Notes: generated from the letters alone by a model not told the origin. A DNA stretch of 64,000 bases from Nitrincola iocasae (GCF_008727795.1 NZ_CP044222.1:1984001-2048000); one strand, 5' to 3'. Shown: positions 1-8,738, counted from the first letter of the stretch. Numbers and translations: made by a program.

Positions 1-101
1 CCACGAGCCGATGGGCTTTTGACATCGACCTGGTTAGCGATATACAAGGCGCCATTAATTTCAACAACATGGCCGCGTTTAATTTCTGAAGCTTTTGGCA
101 T
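1..101 (-). CDS. efpL: Elongation factor P-like protein EfpL (YeiP), 5' part only
   Basis: This is the first 33 codons of a gene that runs off the left edge. The N-terminus MPKASEIKRGHVV, followed by NGALYIANQVDVKSPSARG, fits the KOW-like N-terminal domain of the EF-P paralogue EfpL/YeiP. YeiP starts MPRANEIKKG and carries SPTARG at the position where EF-P has its modifiable lysine loop. The family binds the ribosome and relieves stalling. The start is the ATG at 99-101. The gene is too short here to judge its C-terminal domains, but the SPSARG loop favours EfpL over canonical Efp. Confidence 0.85.
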   Translation of the reverse strand, partial: MPKASEIKRGHVVEINGALYIANQVDVKSPSAR

Positions 102-172
102 ATAAAATTCTCAAAGATAAATGTTGACTGATTTTAACTGAGCCGCGTGGCGCATTCGAGAAATATCTTTCG

Positions 173-931
173 TTATAGGGCTCGGCTATCAATACGTGGA
201 CTCACTGACTGCTGCAGCCGATCCAGACAGCTGTCGGCTGTTACCGCCAGAAAACCGATCAATATGGCCCCCTGAAGCACATAGGCGGTATTGCCATTGA
301 CCAGCCCTGATATAACCGGGTCACCTAGCGTGGTGGCACCTATGGTCGAGCCGATGGCGGCGGTGGCGATATTGATGGTGACGGAGGTTCTGATGCCGCC
401 CAGAATAACATTGGCTGCGAGGGGGAGTTCCACCTGCCATAACACCTGAAAGGGTGACATGCCCATGCCGCGTGCGGATTCGAGTATAGCCGGGTCAACA
501 CTGTTCAGGCCGACCAGGGTGTTGCGCACAACCGGTAGCAAGCCATAGAGGGCCAGCGCCATAATCGTTGGCAGGGCGCCAAAACCCAGTAAGGGGACCG
601 ATAAGGCCAGCACCGCTACGGGTGGGAAAGTCTGCCCCATCGACGCCACCTGGCTGACCAGTGGCAGAAAATCACGCCCATAAGGACGGGTAACAAATAT
701 AGCACCTGCCAGACCCAGGCTGATAGAAATCAACGCTGCCAGACCCACCAGCAGCAGATGATTTCCCAACAACAAGGCAAAGCTGTCGCGAGTATAGATC
801 ACTTGTCTGTGTCCGGGTGCAACCTGCTTAAACAGCTCCTCAAGCCAGGGTAGACCCAGAATGGCTAATAACAGACAGGCCGCCCAAAACAGCGGTAACC
901 CCCAGAAGAATAGACGTTTCCGGCTAGGCAT
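173..931 (-). CDS. yehW: Osmoprotectant ABC transporter permease, YehW-like
   Basis: Inner-membrane permease of about 252 residues, the last gene of a four-gene operon whose order and protein sizes match the E. coli yehZ(osmF)-yehY-yehX-yehW betaine transporter. It has several hydrophobic helices and a binding-protein-dependent permease signature in the middle (ESARGMGMSPFQVLWQVELP, the EAA loop that contacts the ATPase). I chose the ATG at 931 because it overlaps the stop of the upstream ATPase gene by 8 bp. An in-frame ATG 60 bp further upstream would lie deep inside that gene. Known relatives import glycine betaine with low affinity; substrate here is inferred. Confidence 0.88.
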   Translation of the reverse strand: MPSRKRLFFWGLPLFWAACLLLAILGLPWLEELFKQVAPGHRQVIYTRDSFALLLGNHLLLVGLAALISISLGLAGAIFVTRPYGRDFLPLVSQVASMGQTFPPVAVLALSVPLLGFGALPTIMALALYGLLPVVRNTLVGLNSVDPAILESARGMGMSPFQVLWQVELPLAANVILGGIRTSVTINIATAAIGSTIGATTLGDPVISGLVNGNTAYVLQGAILIGFLAVTADSCLDRLQQSVSPRIDSRAL

Positions 932-1874
932 GGCGGTTAGCCTGGATGATGCGATCCAATGGCAGGTAACCGACCAGCGATTCGCCTTCATACACTCGCA
1001 ATTGCAGGCACTGGTGCCAAAGCATCATGGATAACGCCTGGCGCAGGCTGTCCTGCAACTGAATCACAGGGGCTTGATCTAACGAGGGGTTATTACTGGA
1101 AATGGGTAACATGCGTTCAGCAACACGCAGAAGTCCGGCTTGTTTCAGGCCACGATCTTCGCCCCCCAGTAACTGGGCAACAAAATCATTGGCGGGATTG
1201 AGCAGCAGCTCTGTAGGGCTGGCCTGCTGGATGATTTTACCCTGATCCATCACTACGATCTGGCTAGCCAGTTTCAGCGCTTCATCCATATCATGGGTAA
1301 CAAATACCAGGGTTTTATGGATCTGACGTTGAATACGTAAGAGCTCATTTTGTAACGACTCACGGGTGATCGGATCAAGCGCACCGAAAGGCTCATCCAT
1401 CAGCAGAATGTCCGGATCACCTGCCAGCGCCCGGGCTACGCCTACGCGCTGCGCCTGCCCACCGGATAATTCAGACGGGTATTTATGCGCAAACTCAGCA
1501 AAGGGTAAGTTCAGTAGTTCGAGCAACTCCTTAACCCGCTCAGCCACTCTTGCTTCCGGCCAGCCCAGTAACTGCGGCACCAGGGAAATGTTGCGGGCAA
1601 CCGGCCAGTGAGGAAAAAGACCCGTGCTCTGAATGGCATAACCAATGCGGCGGCGCAATTGCTGCTCATCCAGTTGACTGATCTCTTCACCTTCGATCGT
1701 CAGTCGACCGGATGTGTGAGGGATTAAGCGGTTGATCATGCGTAATGTGGTGGACTTGCCACAACCGGATGTACCGACCAGGACACACAGCTCACCCTGG
1801 TTAATGCACAGGTCTATCGCATCCACTGCTAGCGTATCACCAAAGCGTTTGGTGACCTGATGCAATTCAATCAT
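924..1874 (-). CDS. yehX: Osmoprotectant ABC transporter ATP-binding protein, YehX-like
   Basis: Cytoplasmic ATPase subunit of 316 residues that powers the neighbouring permeases. Walker A is GTSGCGKST (about residues 34-42), the ABC signature is LSGGQAQR (about 136-143), Walker B is ILLMDEP followed by the D-loop GALD, and the switch histidine lies in FVTHDMDEA. About 80 residues follow the nucleotide-binding core, the place where OpuCA/ProV-type subunits carry CBS-like regulatory sequence, but I cannot see a complete CBS pair. It starts at the ATGA overlap with the upstream permease, which implies translational coupling. Confidence 0.9.
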   Translation of the reverse strand: MIELHQVTKRFGDTLAVDAIDLCINQGELCVLVGTSGCGKSTTLRMINRLIPHTSGRLTIEGEEISQLDEQQLRRRIGYAIQSTGLFPHWPVARNISLVPQLLGWPEARVAERVKELLELLNLPFAEFAHKYPSELSGGQAQRVGVARALAGDPDILLMDEPFGALDPITRESLQNELLRIQRQIHKTLVFVTHDMDEALKLASQIVVMDQGKIIQQASPTELLLNPANDFVAQLLGGEDRGLKQAGLLRVAERMLPISSNNPSLDQAPVIQLQDSLRQALSMMLWHQCLQLRVYEGESLVGYLPLDRIIQANRHA

Positions 1875-3034
1875 TGTTTGGCTCCATTACGGAATAACCC
1901 GGCCAGACCTGAGAAGAGTAGATCAGCCAGCAGTGCCATCACCAGAATCGGTAAAGCACCGAGTAAAATCATATCCATGGCCGCTTGCCCCAGCCCCTGA
2001 AAAATAAAGCTGCCAAGACCACCTGCGCCAATCAATGCGGCGACGGCGGTCAAGCCTATTGCCTGAATGCTAGTGATGCGTATACCTTCCAATATCACCG
2101 GCATAGCCAAGGGAAGTCGTACCTGTAAAAATACCTGTATCCGGCTCATGCCCATGCCTTTTGCTGATTCAAGTACAGCATCAGAAACCTCTTCCAATGC
2201 TATGAAAATATTACGAACTATGGGTAGGAGGCTATAGGCAATCAAGGCAATTAATGCCGGCGCCCAGCCTATACCACTGACATTGATGGACTGCAGAAAA
2301 TCGCTATGAGAAGCCAGGTAGCCGAGCGGGGCAATCAGTAAACCAAACAACGCCAGGCTGGGAATGGTCTGAATAAAATTTAACAACCCGAAGGTGAATT
2401 TCTGCACAACGGGCCAATGACGCATTAACAACACCAGCAAAAAGCCTAATAACAGACTGAAACCCACAGCGCCACAAACCAATAGCAAATGGACCTGCAG
2501 CGCATCTTGAAATTGTGACGAGCGCGACGCGTATTCGCGCACCAAAGCGAGAGATTCAATCTGACCTGTGTAGGTGACCCAGATTAGACAACTCAGTGGC
2601 AGCATGAGTAAAGCTGTGATACTTAAGCGACTGAGGTGCATTTTTTGCTGTAGCTCAATCAGCATGAGTGCTGCAAAAAACAGTAGTAACCAAAAGCCCG
2701 AAGCGATACCCGTGCGTGCGTGGGGCAGGGTATCCGGGATATGCGCTGTGTTAAAGTCAGCCAGACTAAGTGGTAGCTGTATCAATAATAGAATGACACA
2801 CAGGAGTTGTAAGGCGTGTTTGGCGCGCAGTCTTGGAAACGAAGTGACAAGACTTAACAGCAGCAAGGCTGAAACCCCAAGCGCCCAAGGCCAACCGAGG
2901 GCTGCATCAGGACTGTAGCCAGTACCAGGGACAATCCGGTTAGGTTGTAATGTCAGAAAATCGAGTAACCAAAACGCCAAGAGTGAAGCGCAGCTCAACA
3001 CTGGCATCACTCTGTCGGTTTGCATAATCATCAT
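1871..3034 (-). CDS. yehY: Osmoprotectant ABC transporter permease, YehY-like
   Basis: Large permease of 387 residues, close to the usual length of YehY. An N-terminal block of about four hydrophobic segments (residues 10-150) is specific to YehY-type proteins. It is followed by a standard betaine/choline permease domain with the EAA-loop motif LESAKGMGMSRIQVFLQVRL. It probably pairs with the shorter YehW-like permease to form a heterodimeric channel. The gene lies 17 bp downstream of the binding-protein gene and its stop overlaps the ATPase start by 4 bp. Three ATGs are clustered at the start; the first is used here. Confidence 0.88.
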   Translation of the reverse strand: MMIMQTDRVMPVLSCASLLAFWLLDFLTLQPNRIVPGTGYSPDAALGWPWALGVSALLLLSLVTSFPRLRAKHALQLLCVILLLIQLPLSLADFNTAHIPDTLPHARTGIASGFWLLLFFAALMLIELQQKMHLSRLSITALLMLPLSCLIWVTYTGQIESLALVREYASRSSQFQDALQVHLLLVCGAVGFSLLLGFLLVLLMRHWPVVQKFTFGLLNFIQTIPSLALFGLLIAPLGYLASHSDFLQSINVSGIGWAPALIALIAYSLLPIVRNIFIALEEVSDAVLESAKGMGMSRIQVFLQVRLPLAMPVILEGIRITSIQAIGLTAVAALIGAGGLGSFIFQGLGQAAMDMILLGALPILVMALLADLLFSGLAGLFRNGAKQ

Positions 3035-3051
3035 AAGCGCTTGGGTAATCC

Positions 3052-3966
3052 TCAGGGCGCAAGTGAATCCAGAAAAGCTCGTGCAACCTGTGCCGGATCT
3101 TCACCATTCACAGCCACATCACCGTTGAGTTTCTGCAGGGTCTGCAGATCCAGAGCGGCAAATACCGGCTCCAACAACTCAGCGATTTGTGGATAGGCTT
3201 CCAGAACACTTTCACGGATAATTGGTGCCGGTTGATAGACTGGCTGAACACCACGGGTGTCTTCCAATACAATCAAATCCAGTGCCTGCAAGCCACCATC
3301 GGTACCATAGGTCATGGCAGCGTTCACACCACTGGTTTGCAAAGCTGCAGCCCTCAAGGTTGCAGCGGTGTTGCCACCAGACAGGATCAGCAATTGCTCT
3401 GAATCCAGACTAAAACCATAAGCATCTTGAAATGCCGGGAGTGCGCTAGGGGAGTCAACAAATTCAGCGCTGGCGGCAAATTTGAATGCACCGCCGTTAT
3501 TCAGGTAGTCAGCCAGATCATCCAGTGTAGTTAGACTTTCGTTACGTGACAGATCGCCACGGACACTCATCGCCCAGGTATTGTTGGCGTCAGCCGGCTT
3601 TAACCACACCAGTTGGTTTTGCTCATAATCCAGTTCTTTAACCAGTTCATAGCCGGCTTGGGCATCTTTCCAGACCGGGCTGTCAGCACGATCAAAGAAG
3701 AAGGCACCATTGCCGGTATACTCCGGGTAGATATCTATTTCACCGCTGATCAATGCGTTACGCACAATACTGGTGCCACCCAGTTGAATCCGGCTGGTCA
3801 CTGGAATACCGGCATCATCCAGTACCTGATAGATCAAATGACCCAGTACAGAGCCTTCGGTATCAATCTTGGAGGAAACCACGACAGCCTGCTGTGCCAG
3901 GGCTGAGGTGGATAGCGCCACAGCGCTGGTTAGAAGCAGTGTCCGGAATAAGCCTGATAAATGCAT
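3052..3966 (-). CDS. osmF: Periplasmic osmoprotectant-binding protein, OsmF/YehZ-like
   Basis: Solute-binding protein of 304 residues and the first gene of the transporter operon. It has a Sec signal peptide (hydrophobic stretch LLLTSAVALSTSA, likely cleavage after ALA at about residue 24). The mature part belongs to the OpuAC/OsmF type: conserved features are VVSSKIDTEGSVLG near the N-terminus, GEIDIYPEYTGNG (about 75-87) and AAMTYGTDGGLQALDL in the second lobe. In E. coli OsmF binds glycine betaine and related trimethylammonium compounds. Synteny and matching lengths of all four genes make this assignment strong; the ligand is inferred. Confidence 0.9.
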   Translation of the reverse strand: MHLSGLFRTLLLTSAVALSTSALAQQAVVVSSKIDTEGSVLGHLIYQVLDDAGIPVTSRIQLGGTSIVRNALISGEIDIYPEYTGNGAFFFDRADSPVWKDAQAGYELVKELDYEQNQLVWLKPADANNTWAMSVRGDLSRNESLTTLDDLADYLNNGGAFKFAASAEFVDSPSALPAFQDAYGFSLDSEQLLILSGGNTAATLRAAALQTSGVNAAMTYGTDGGLQALDLIVLEDTRGVQPVYQPAPIIRESVLEAYPQIAELLEPVFAALDLQTLQKLNGDVAVNGEDPAQVARAFLDSLAP

Positions 3967-3994
3967 AAAAAATCCTGTTTTCCTGAGTTTATCA

Positions 3995-4024
3995 GCCAGG
4001 CACCCCTATCAGAGGGCGCCTGGC
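3995..4024 (-). terminator. Hairpin between alaC and osmF operon
   Basis: On the minus strand GCCAGGCGCCC pairs with GGGGTGCCTGGC around a short loop, an 11-bp stem with one G-T wobble. It starts 10 bp downstream of the alaC stop and lies 29 bp before the osmF start. No clear U-tract follows, so it could be a weak terminator of alaC or a structured leader of the transporter operon. Confidence 0.5.
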
Positions 4025-4033
4025 GTGTGATTG

Positions 4034-5251
4034 TTACTGTGCCGATTTACCTGGCAGTAACCCGTCTGCACGGAACATTGATTTAATCCCCCGCAACGCT
4101 TGACGTATACGGTCCTGATTCTCAATCAGAGCAAAACGTACATGATCATCACCATAATCGCCAAAGCCGATACCGGGCGAGACAGAAACCTTGGCATCTG
4201 CCAGCATCTTTTTAGCAAATTCCAGCGACCCCATGTCGGCATAAGCCTCAGGGATTTTAGCCCAGACGTACATCGAAGCTTTAGGCTTCTCAACCATCCA
4301 GCCGACCTCATGCAGGCCTTTAACCAATACATCGCGTCGCTTCTGATAAGTGGCTGCAATATCCTTCACGCACTGCTGGTCACCTTCCAGAGCGGCGATG
4401 GCGGCTACTTGCAAGGGGGTAAAGGTCCCATAATCATGATAGCTCTTAATCCGCGAAAGTGCGTTAACCAGTTCAGGATTACCCACCATAAAGCCGATAC
4501 GCCAACCCGCCATGTTGTAGCTTTTGGAAAGAGTGAAGAACTCCACGGCGACCTCTTTAGCCCCCGGAACCTGCATAATTGAAGGGGCTTTCCAGTCATC
4601 AAAGACAATATCGGCGTAGGCCAGATCATGCACCACCAAGATATTGTGTTCTTTGGCCAGCGCTATGACCCGCTCAAAAAAATCCATTTCCACACATTGC
4701 GCTGTGGGGTTTGAGGGGAAACCCAGAATCATCATTTTAGGCTTAGGAATGCTTTCTTTGATGGCACGTTCCAGCTCAGCAAAAAAATCGACCCCAGGAA
4801 TCAGCGGCACAGAGCGCACCTGTGCCCCGGCTATAACCGCGCCGTAGATATGAATCGGATAGCTGGGATTTGGAACCAGCACGCCATCACCACGATCCAG
4901 TGTGGCCAGCATCAGGTGGGCCAGGCCTTCTTTTGAGCCGATGGTGACGATGGCTTCGGTTTCCGGATCAATCTCAACATCAAAGCGCGATTGGTACCAA
5001 TGGCTGATGGCCCGGCGCAGGCGAGGAATGCCGCGTGAGGTAGAATAGCCGTGGGTATCAGGCCGTTGGGCTACACTGCAGAGTTTTTCGACGATATGTG
5101 CCGGGGTGGCTCCATCCGGGTTGCCCATGCTCAGATCAATAATATCTTCGCCACGACGGCGTGCAGCCATTTTTAGTTCAGCGGTGATGTTGAATACGTA
5201 GGGGGGCAGGCGTTCGATACGCTCGAAACGAAGCGGTGCTTTCTCAGTCAT
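4034..5251 (-). CDS. alaC: Alanine aminotransferase AlaC
   Basis: PLP-dependent class I/II aminotransferase of 405 residues that makes alanine from pyruvate and glutamate. The sequence is very close to E. coli AlaC (YfdZ): RLPPYVFNITAELKMAARRR near the start, SMGNPDGATP, the GSKEG and PNPSYPIHIYGA segments, and the PLP lysine in TLSKSYNMAGWRIGFM (about residues 235-250). I chose the ATG at 5251 because it aligns with the AlaC N-terminus. An in-frame ATG at 5305 adds 18 residues that do not look like the family. It is monocistronic, followed by a hairpin. Confidence 0.93.
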   Translation of the reverse strand: MTEKAPLRFERIERLPPYVFNITAELKMAARRRGEDIIDLSMGNPDGATPAHIVEKLCSVAQRPDTHGYSTSRGIPRLRRAISHWYQSRFDVEIDPETEAIVTIGSKEGLAHLMLATLDRGDGVLVPNPSYPIHIYGAVIAGAQVRSVPLIPGVDFFAELERAIKESIPKPKMMILGFPSNPTAQCVEMDFFERVIALAKEHNILVVHDLAYADIVFDDWKAPSIMQVPGAKEVAVEFFTLSKSYNMAGWRIGFMVGNPELVNALSRIKSYHDYGTFTPLQVAAIAALEGDQQCVKDIAATYQKRRDVLVKGLHEVGWMVEKPKASMYVWAKIPEAYADMGSLEFAKKMLADAKVSVSPGIGFGDYGDDHVRFALIENQDRIRQALRGIKSMFRADGLLPGKSAQ

Positions 5252-5345
5252 AGTTTTCTCGATTACGTAAGCGCCCGGAACCGTCCGAGCGACGCTGACT
5301 GCCATCTGCAGCCATTAAAACGCATCCTAGCAGAATTTTTCCAGA

Positions 5346-5400
5346 GTGCCATGCTTAATTTTGGGTAGTGCCATGCTTAATTTTGGGTAGTGCCATGCTG
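5346..5400. repeat. 22-bp tandem repeat, two full copies plus a partial third
   Basis: The 22-bp unit beginning GTGCCATGCTTAATTTTGGG occurs at 5346-5367 and 5368-5389. A third copy breaks off after GTGCCATGCT at 5390-5399, exactly where the inverted-repeat element starts. The same GTGCCATGCTGG sequence also borders the second element copy in reverse orientation near 5879-5890, so it may be part of the mobile unit or its target. Confidence 0.8.
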
Positions 5401-5508
5401 GATGGTGGTATCACTTTGGTGTGACACGCTTTTCGTCATCCCTGACCGCTCGACTGCCGCCGTCCGGGCGGCAGACGGTCTCACCAAAGTGATACCACCA
5501 TCCCGCCC
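5390..5508 (+). repeat. MITE-like element, copy A
   Basis: A roughly 105-bp element bounded by perfect 22-bp terminal inverted repeats: 5400-5421 (reads GGATGGTGGTATCACTTTGG...) and 5482-5503. Between them lie CGCTTTTCGTCATCC and an internal GC-rich hairpin CTGCCGCC-GTCC-GGGCGGCAG. It carries no credible reading frame of its own. A second, diverged copy lies inverted about 270 bp to the right. Size, terminal repeats and duplication suggest a miniature transposable or REP-type element; no transposase is present in the window. Confidence 0.65.
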
Positions 5509-5774
5509 AAAGTCCTCTGCCAGCTTTCAGGATAAATAGTGTGGTCATGGCATCAATCTGCGAATTAAGTTGAGGATTCGATAGCATGGCAAGAATTTTT
5601 GCAAATGCTGATGCGGCACCCAAGTTTGGGAAGGGCTGATGGGATCGGATCTGACTGACCCTGTGCGCCCTGAATGCCATGGACGGCGCACTGTCAAACT
5701 GTTCATCTCAGACGTCTGGCTTGCTATTCGTTCAACGTGGCGCTGAGCTAATGGGATCGGCACAGGATTTCGGC
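5509..5774. other. Non-coding spacer between the two element copies
   Basis: I find no convincing gene here. Reading frames that cross it also run through the repeats. It contains a direct repeat GCTGATGGGATCGG / GCTAATGGGATCGG about 113 bp apart (near 5636 and 5748) and a GGGAAGGG octamer at 5628-5635, a KOPS-like motif directed toward dif. Confidence 0.5.
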
Positions 5775-5890
5775 GGGGTGGTGGAGTCGCTTTGGAGTGA
5801 CCGTCTGCCGCCAGGGATGGCGGCAGTGGAGCGGTCAGGATGACGAAAAGCGTGTCACACCAAAGCGATACCACCACCCCAGCATGGCAC
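5775..5890 (-). repeat. MITE-like element, copy B (inverted)
   Basis: Read on the minus strand this matches copy A almost throughout: GTGCCATGCTGG, GGTGGTATCGCTTTGGTG, GACACGCTTTTCGTCATCC and ACTGCCGCC, then a right arm ending CCACCACCCCG. Its own terminal inverted repeats have a few mismatches, unlike the perfect ones of copy A, so it looks older or has diverged separately. Both copies sit between alaC and the GNAT-nitrilase gene, outside any coding sequence. Confidence 0.65.
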
Positions 5891-6001
5891 CACCCCACAT
5901 TCCACCATGGAAAAAGCACTGAGTGGATAGATTGAAGGGGTGAGCGGCTTTCTATGTTAGAATAACGCGCTTAATAATGATGTAGCGCAAGGAAACTGTC
6001 G

Positions 6002-7543
6002 ATGACTGAACCTCAAGGTACTCGCCTTAATATACGTCCCATTACACTGGCTGACTACCCTCAGTTGGCTGATATTATGGCGAAAGTCTATCCAGATCTT
6101 GGTGGTGCCTGGTCGGAAGCAACGCTGGCCAAGCTTATCAGACTGTTTCCTGCGGGTCAGATCGCCATAGTTGACCATGATCATGTTGTTGCCGTGGCGT
6201 TAACATTGTGTGTTAAGTATGACAAGTATTCCATACCTCATCGCTATGATGAGGTGATCAATGAAAAGCGCATCCCTGGCCACAACGCCAAGGGAGATGC
6301 GCTCTATGGGTTAGATGTATTTGTCGATCCTAACTACCGAGGTGCAAGGCTGGGGCGGCGTTTGTATGAAGCGCGTAAAGAACTCTGTCGTGATTTGAAC
6401 TTGCGCGCGATTTTGGCCGGTGGACGTTTGCCTGGTTACCATAAGGTAGCTGATCAAATGGAGGTCACAGACTATATCGAGGCGGTTGGGCGTAAAAGTA
6501 TCCATGATCCCATACTGTCTTTTCAGCTATCAAATGACTTCACTGTTAAGCGATTGATGCGTGGCTACCTGCCAGAAGACACCAATTCAGCCGGTTTTGC
6601 CACTCTGCTCGAATGGGACAATATTTTTTACGAGCGTGACGATAACAGCATTGCTTATGAAAGTATCAAATCTCAGGTACGGGTCGGGGTGGTGCAATGG
6701 CAGATGCAACATACCCATTCAGTGGATGACCTGTTGAATCAGGTTGAGTTTTTTGTCGATGCCATGTCTGATTACCGCTCAGATTTTGCACTCTTTCCTG
6801 AGTTTTTCAGCGCGCCGTTGATGGGTCTGGCGCCAGATTTGTCGGCTGTAGAGGCCATGCGCTTTCTGGCTGGCTTTACTAAAGAGATCTGTTATCGCAT
6901 CTCACAGATGGCGGTCAGTTATAACATCAATATCATCGCTGGCTCTTTACCCCTGATCGACAACGACCAGGTCTACAACGTAGCCTATCTTTGTCGTCGA
7001 GATGGCAGTGTGGAAGAGCAGCGTAAAATTCATATTACGCCCTCAGAGCGGCGTGACTGGATTATCAGCGGTGGCGACCGTATCCAAACCTTTGAAACGG
7101 ATGCTGGCAGGGTAGGAATACTGATCTGTTACGATGTTGAGTTTCCGGAACTGGGCCGCATTCTTGCTGAACAGAAAATCGATATCTTGTTTGTGCCTTT
7201 CTGGACAGATACCAAGAATGGCTACTTACGGGTTCGACATTGTGCCCAGGCGCGGGCCATCGAAAACGAGTGCTATGTGGTGATCGGCGGCTCTTGTGGC
7301 AATTTGCCCCGTGTCGACAATGTTGATATTCAATATGCTCAAAGTGCTGTGTTCACACCGTCAGACCTGTTCTTTCCGCACGATGCCATACAAAGTGAAG
7401 CTGTAGCTAATTCCGAGCAATTGCTGTTTGCGGATCTGGATATCGATAAACTACAGCAATTACATTTTGAAGGTTCAGTCAACAATTTGCGCGATCGTCG
7501 TCATGATCTCTACCGACTGAAATGGTTCGACGATGCAGAATAG
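6002..7543 (+). CDS. Bifunctional GNAT acetyltransferase / nitrilase-family amidohydrolase
   Basis: A 513-residue two-domain protein. Residues 1-200 form a GNAT-like N-acetyltransferase domain: the acetyl-CoA loop region is VFVDPNYRGARLGRRLYEAR. Residues about 225-510 are a carbon-nitrogen hydrolase. The presumed catalytic triad is Glu in LFPEFFSAP, Lys in QRKIHITPSER and Cys in GILICYDVEFPE. Such fusions are a known bacterial family, but their substrate is not established to my knowledge. The start is supported by AAGGAA about 8 nt upstream. It is a single gene, flanked by the repeat region on the left and the fol operon on the right. Confidence 0.88.
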   Translation: MTEPQGTRLNIRPITLADYPQLADIMAKVYPDLGGAWSEATLAKLIRLFPAGQIAIVDHDHVVAVALTLCVKYDKYSIPHRYDEVINEKRIPGHNAKGDALYGLDVFVDPNYRGARLGRRLYEARKELCRDLNLRAILAGGRLPGYHKVADQMEVTDYIEAVGRKSIHDPILSFQLSNDFTVKRLMRGYLPEDTNSAGFATLLEWDNIFYERDDNSIAYESIKSQVRVGVVQWQMQHTHSVDDLLNQVEFFVDAMSDYRSDFALFPEFFSAPLMGLAPDLSAVEAMRFLAGFTKEICYRISQMAVSYNINIIAGSLPLIDNDQVYNVAYLCRRDGSVEEQRKIHITPSERRDWIISGGDRIQTFETDAGRVGILICYDVEFPELGRILAEQKIDILFVPFWTDTKNGYLRVRHCAQARAIENECYVVIGGSCGNLPRVDNVDIQYAQSAVFTPSDLFFPHDAIQSEAVANSEQLLFADLDIDKLQQLHFEGSVNNLRDRRHDLYRLKWFDDAE

Positions 7544-7665
7544 TGTTACTTTGATGTGACACAGATAGATACTGTAGTAAAATACTAGGTTTTTTATGGT
7601 CTGTTGTGCTCCATTTTCATACCCTAGTGCGTAAATTGAGACAACACAGGCCGGAGACTAATTTA

Positions 7666-8031
7666 ATGCCCTTTAGTAATGCCATCATCAAAATTACCAA
7701 CCTGCGACTTCGAACTTTTATCGGTTTCAATCCGGAAGAGCGTGAGAAAAAACAAGATGTCGTGATTAATGCGGAGATACATTATCCCGTCAATCGCGGT
7801 TGCTTGACTGACCAGGTGGATGCGGCATTGGACTATAAGGGTATTACCAAACAGATCATAGCACATGTCGAAGACGGCCAGTTTCTTCTGCTGGAAAAAC
7901 TGGTATCCGATGTGCTCAATATCTGTGCGGAACCGGATGTGGTGACCCATGCTCAGGTACGAATCGACAAGCCTCATGCGTTGAGATTTGCCGACTCAGT
8001 CTCCTTAACCCTTCATTACGATAAGTGCTAA
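7666..8031 (+). CDS. folX: Dihydroneopterin triphosphate 2'-epimerase FolX
   Basis: A 121-residue protein of the tunnelling-fold (FolB/FolX) type. It converts 7,8-dihydroneopterin triphosphate to dihydromonapterin triphosphate. It resembles E. coli FolX (120 aa) along its whole length: AIIKITNLRLRTFIGFNPEE, QDVVINAEIHYP, LLEKLVSDVLNI and the C-terminal RIDKPHALRFADSVSLTL. I chose the ATG at 7666, preceded by CCGGAGAC; an in-frame ATG 60 bp upstream has no family similarity. It is the first gene of a folX-folE-folM run, consistent with tetrahydromonapterin synthesis. Confidence 0.92.
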   Translation: MPFSNAIIKITNLRLRTFIGFNPEEREKKQDVVINAEIHYPVNRGCLTDQVDAALDYKGITKQIIAHVEDGQFLLLEKLVSDVLNICAEPDVVTHAQVRIDKPHALRFADSVSLTLHYDKC

Positions 8032-8062
8032 AGCACAACGACAGCACACAGGAGCACTTAGG

Positions 8063-8701
8063 ATGATATCAACGGAAGCCGCACGCGTTCGTCAGGTTCT
8101 TATTGATCGAGGACTGGAAACACCGCTTACAGAGCAGCGTTTAACAGCTGACGAAAAGTACCAAAAGATTAAGCAATCTATGACGGATGTGGTACAAACG
8201 CTAGGATTGGATATGGGTGATGATAGCCTGGCCGAAACCCCTCATCGCATTGCCAAGATGTATGTATATGAGATTTTCTCCGGTCTCGACTATAGCAACT
8301 TTCCAACCATGTCGTTGATCGAAAACAAGATGCAAGTAGATGAAATGGTAAAGGTATCTGACATAGATCTTACCAGCACTTGCGAGCACCATTTCATTAC
8401 CATCGATGGTTCAGCCAAAGTAGCCTATATACCCGGTGATAAGATCATTGGTCTATCTAAAATCAATAGGTTGGTCAGGTTTTTTGCACAAAGACCTCAG
8501 GTTCAGGAACGCCTGACACAGCAGATTTTGATAGCACTACAAACCTTACTTGAAACTGAAAATGTTGCTGTTTCGATAGAGGCGACACATTATTGTGTCA
8601 AATCGAGAGGGGTTATGGACGTTAACTCGCGCACTTCAACCACGGCGCTGGGTGGGGTTTTTAAAGCGAACATTCATACCCGTGCAGAATTTCTAAAGTA
8701 A
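8063..8701 (+). CDS. folE: GTP cyclohydrolase I FolE
   Basis: Type IA GTP cyclohydrolase of 212 residues. It converts GTP to dihydroneopterin triphosphate, the precursor used by the adjacent FolX and by folate synthesis. Zinc-ligand and active-site signatures are present: STCEHHFITIDG (about 108-119), GLSKINRLVRFFAQRPQVQE and ATHYCVKSRGVMD near the C-terminus. AGGAGC lies a short distance before the ATG. It sits 31 bp after folX and 37 bp before folM on the same strand, so all three are probably co-transcribed. Confidence 0.95.
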   Translation: MISTEAARVRQVLIDRGLETPLTEQRLTADEKYQKIKQSMTDVVQTLGLDMGDDSLAETPHRIAKMYVYEIFSGLDYSNFPTMSLIENKMQVDEMVKVSDIDLTSTCEHHFITIDGSAKVAYIPGDKIIGLSKINRLVRFFAQRPQVQERLTQQILIALQTLLETENVAVSIEATHYCVKSRGVMDVNSRTSTTALGGVFKANIHTRAEFLK

Positions 8702-8738
8702 GTCACTAGCGATAGATGCTGTTTACATAAGGAGAAGG

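Noticed and set aside
5411..5919. Two overlapping minus-strand open frames (89 and 124 codons) in the alaC upstream region
   Set aside because: They run through the inverted element copies and the spacer, have no ribosome site, and have no recognisable domain.
5932..5963. Promoter TTGAAG ... TAGAAT before the GNAT-nitrilase gene
   Set aside because: The spacing between the two boxes is 20 bp, too long for a standard sigma-70 promoter, so I did not list it.
7555..7583. Promoter TGTGAC ... TAAAAT before folX
   Set aside because: Spacing is 17 bp but the -35 box is poor; not enough to list as a feature.
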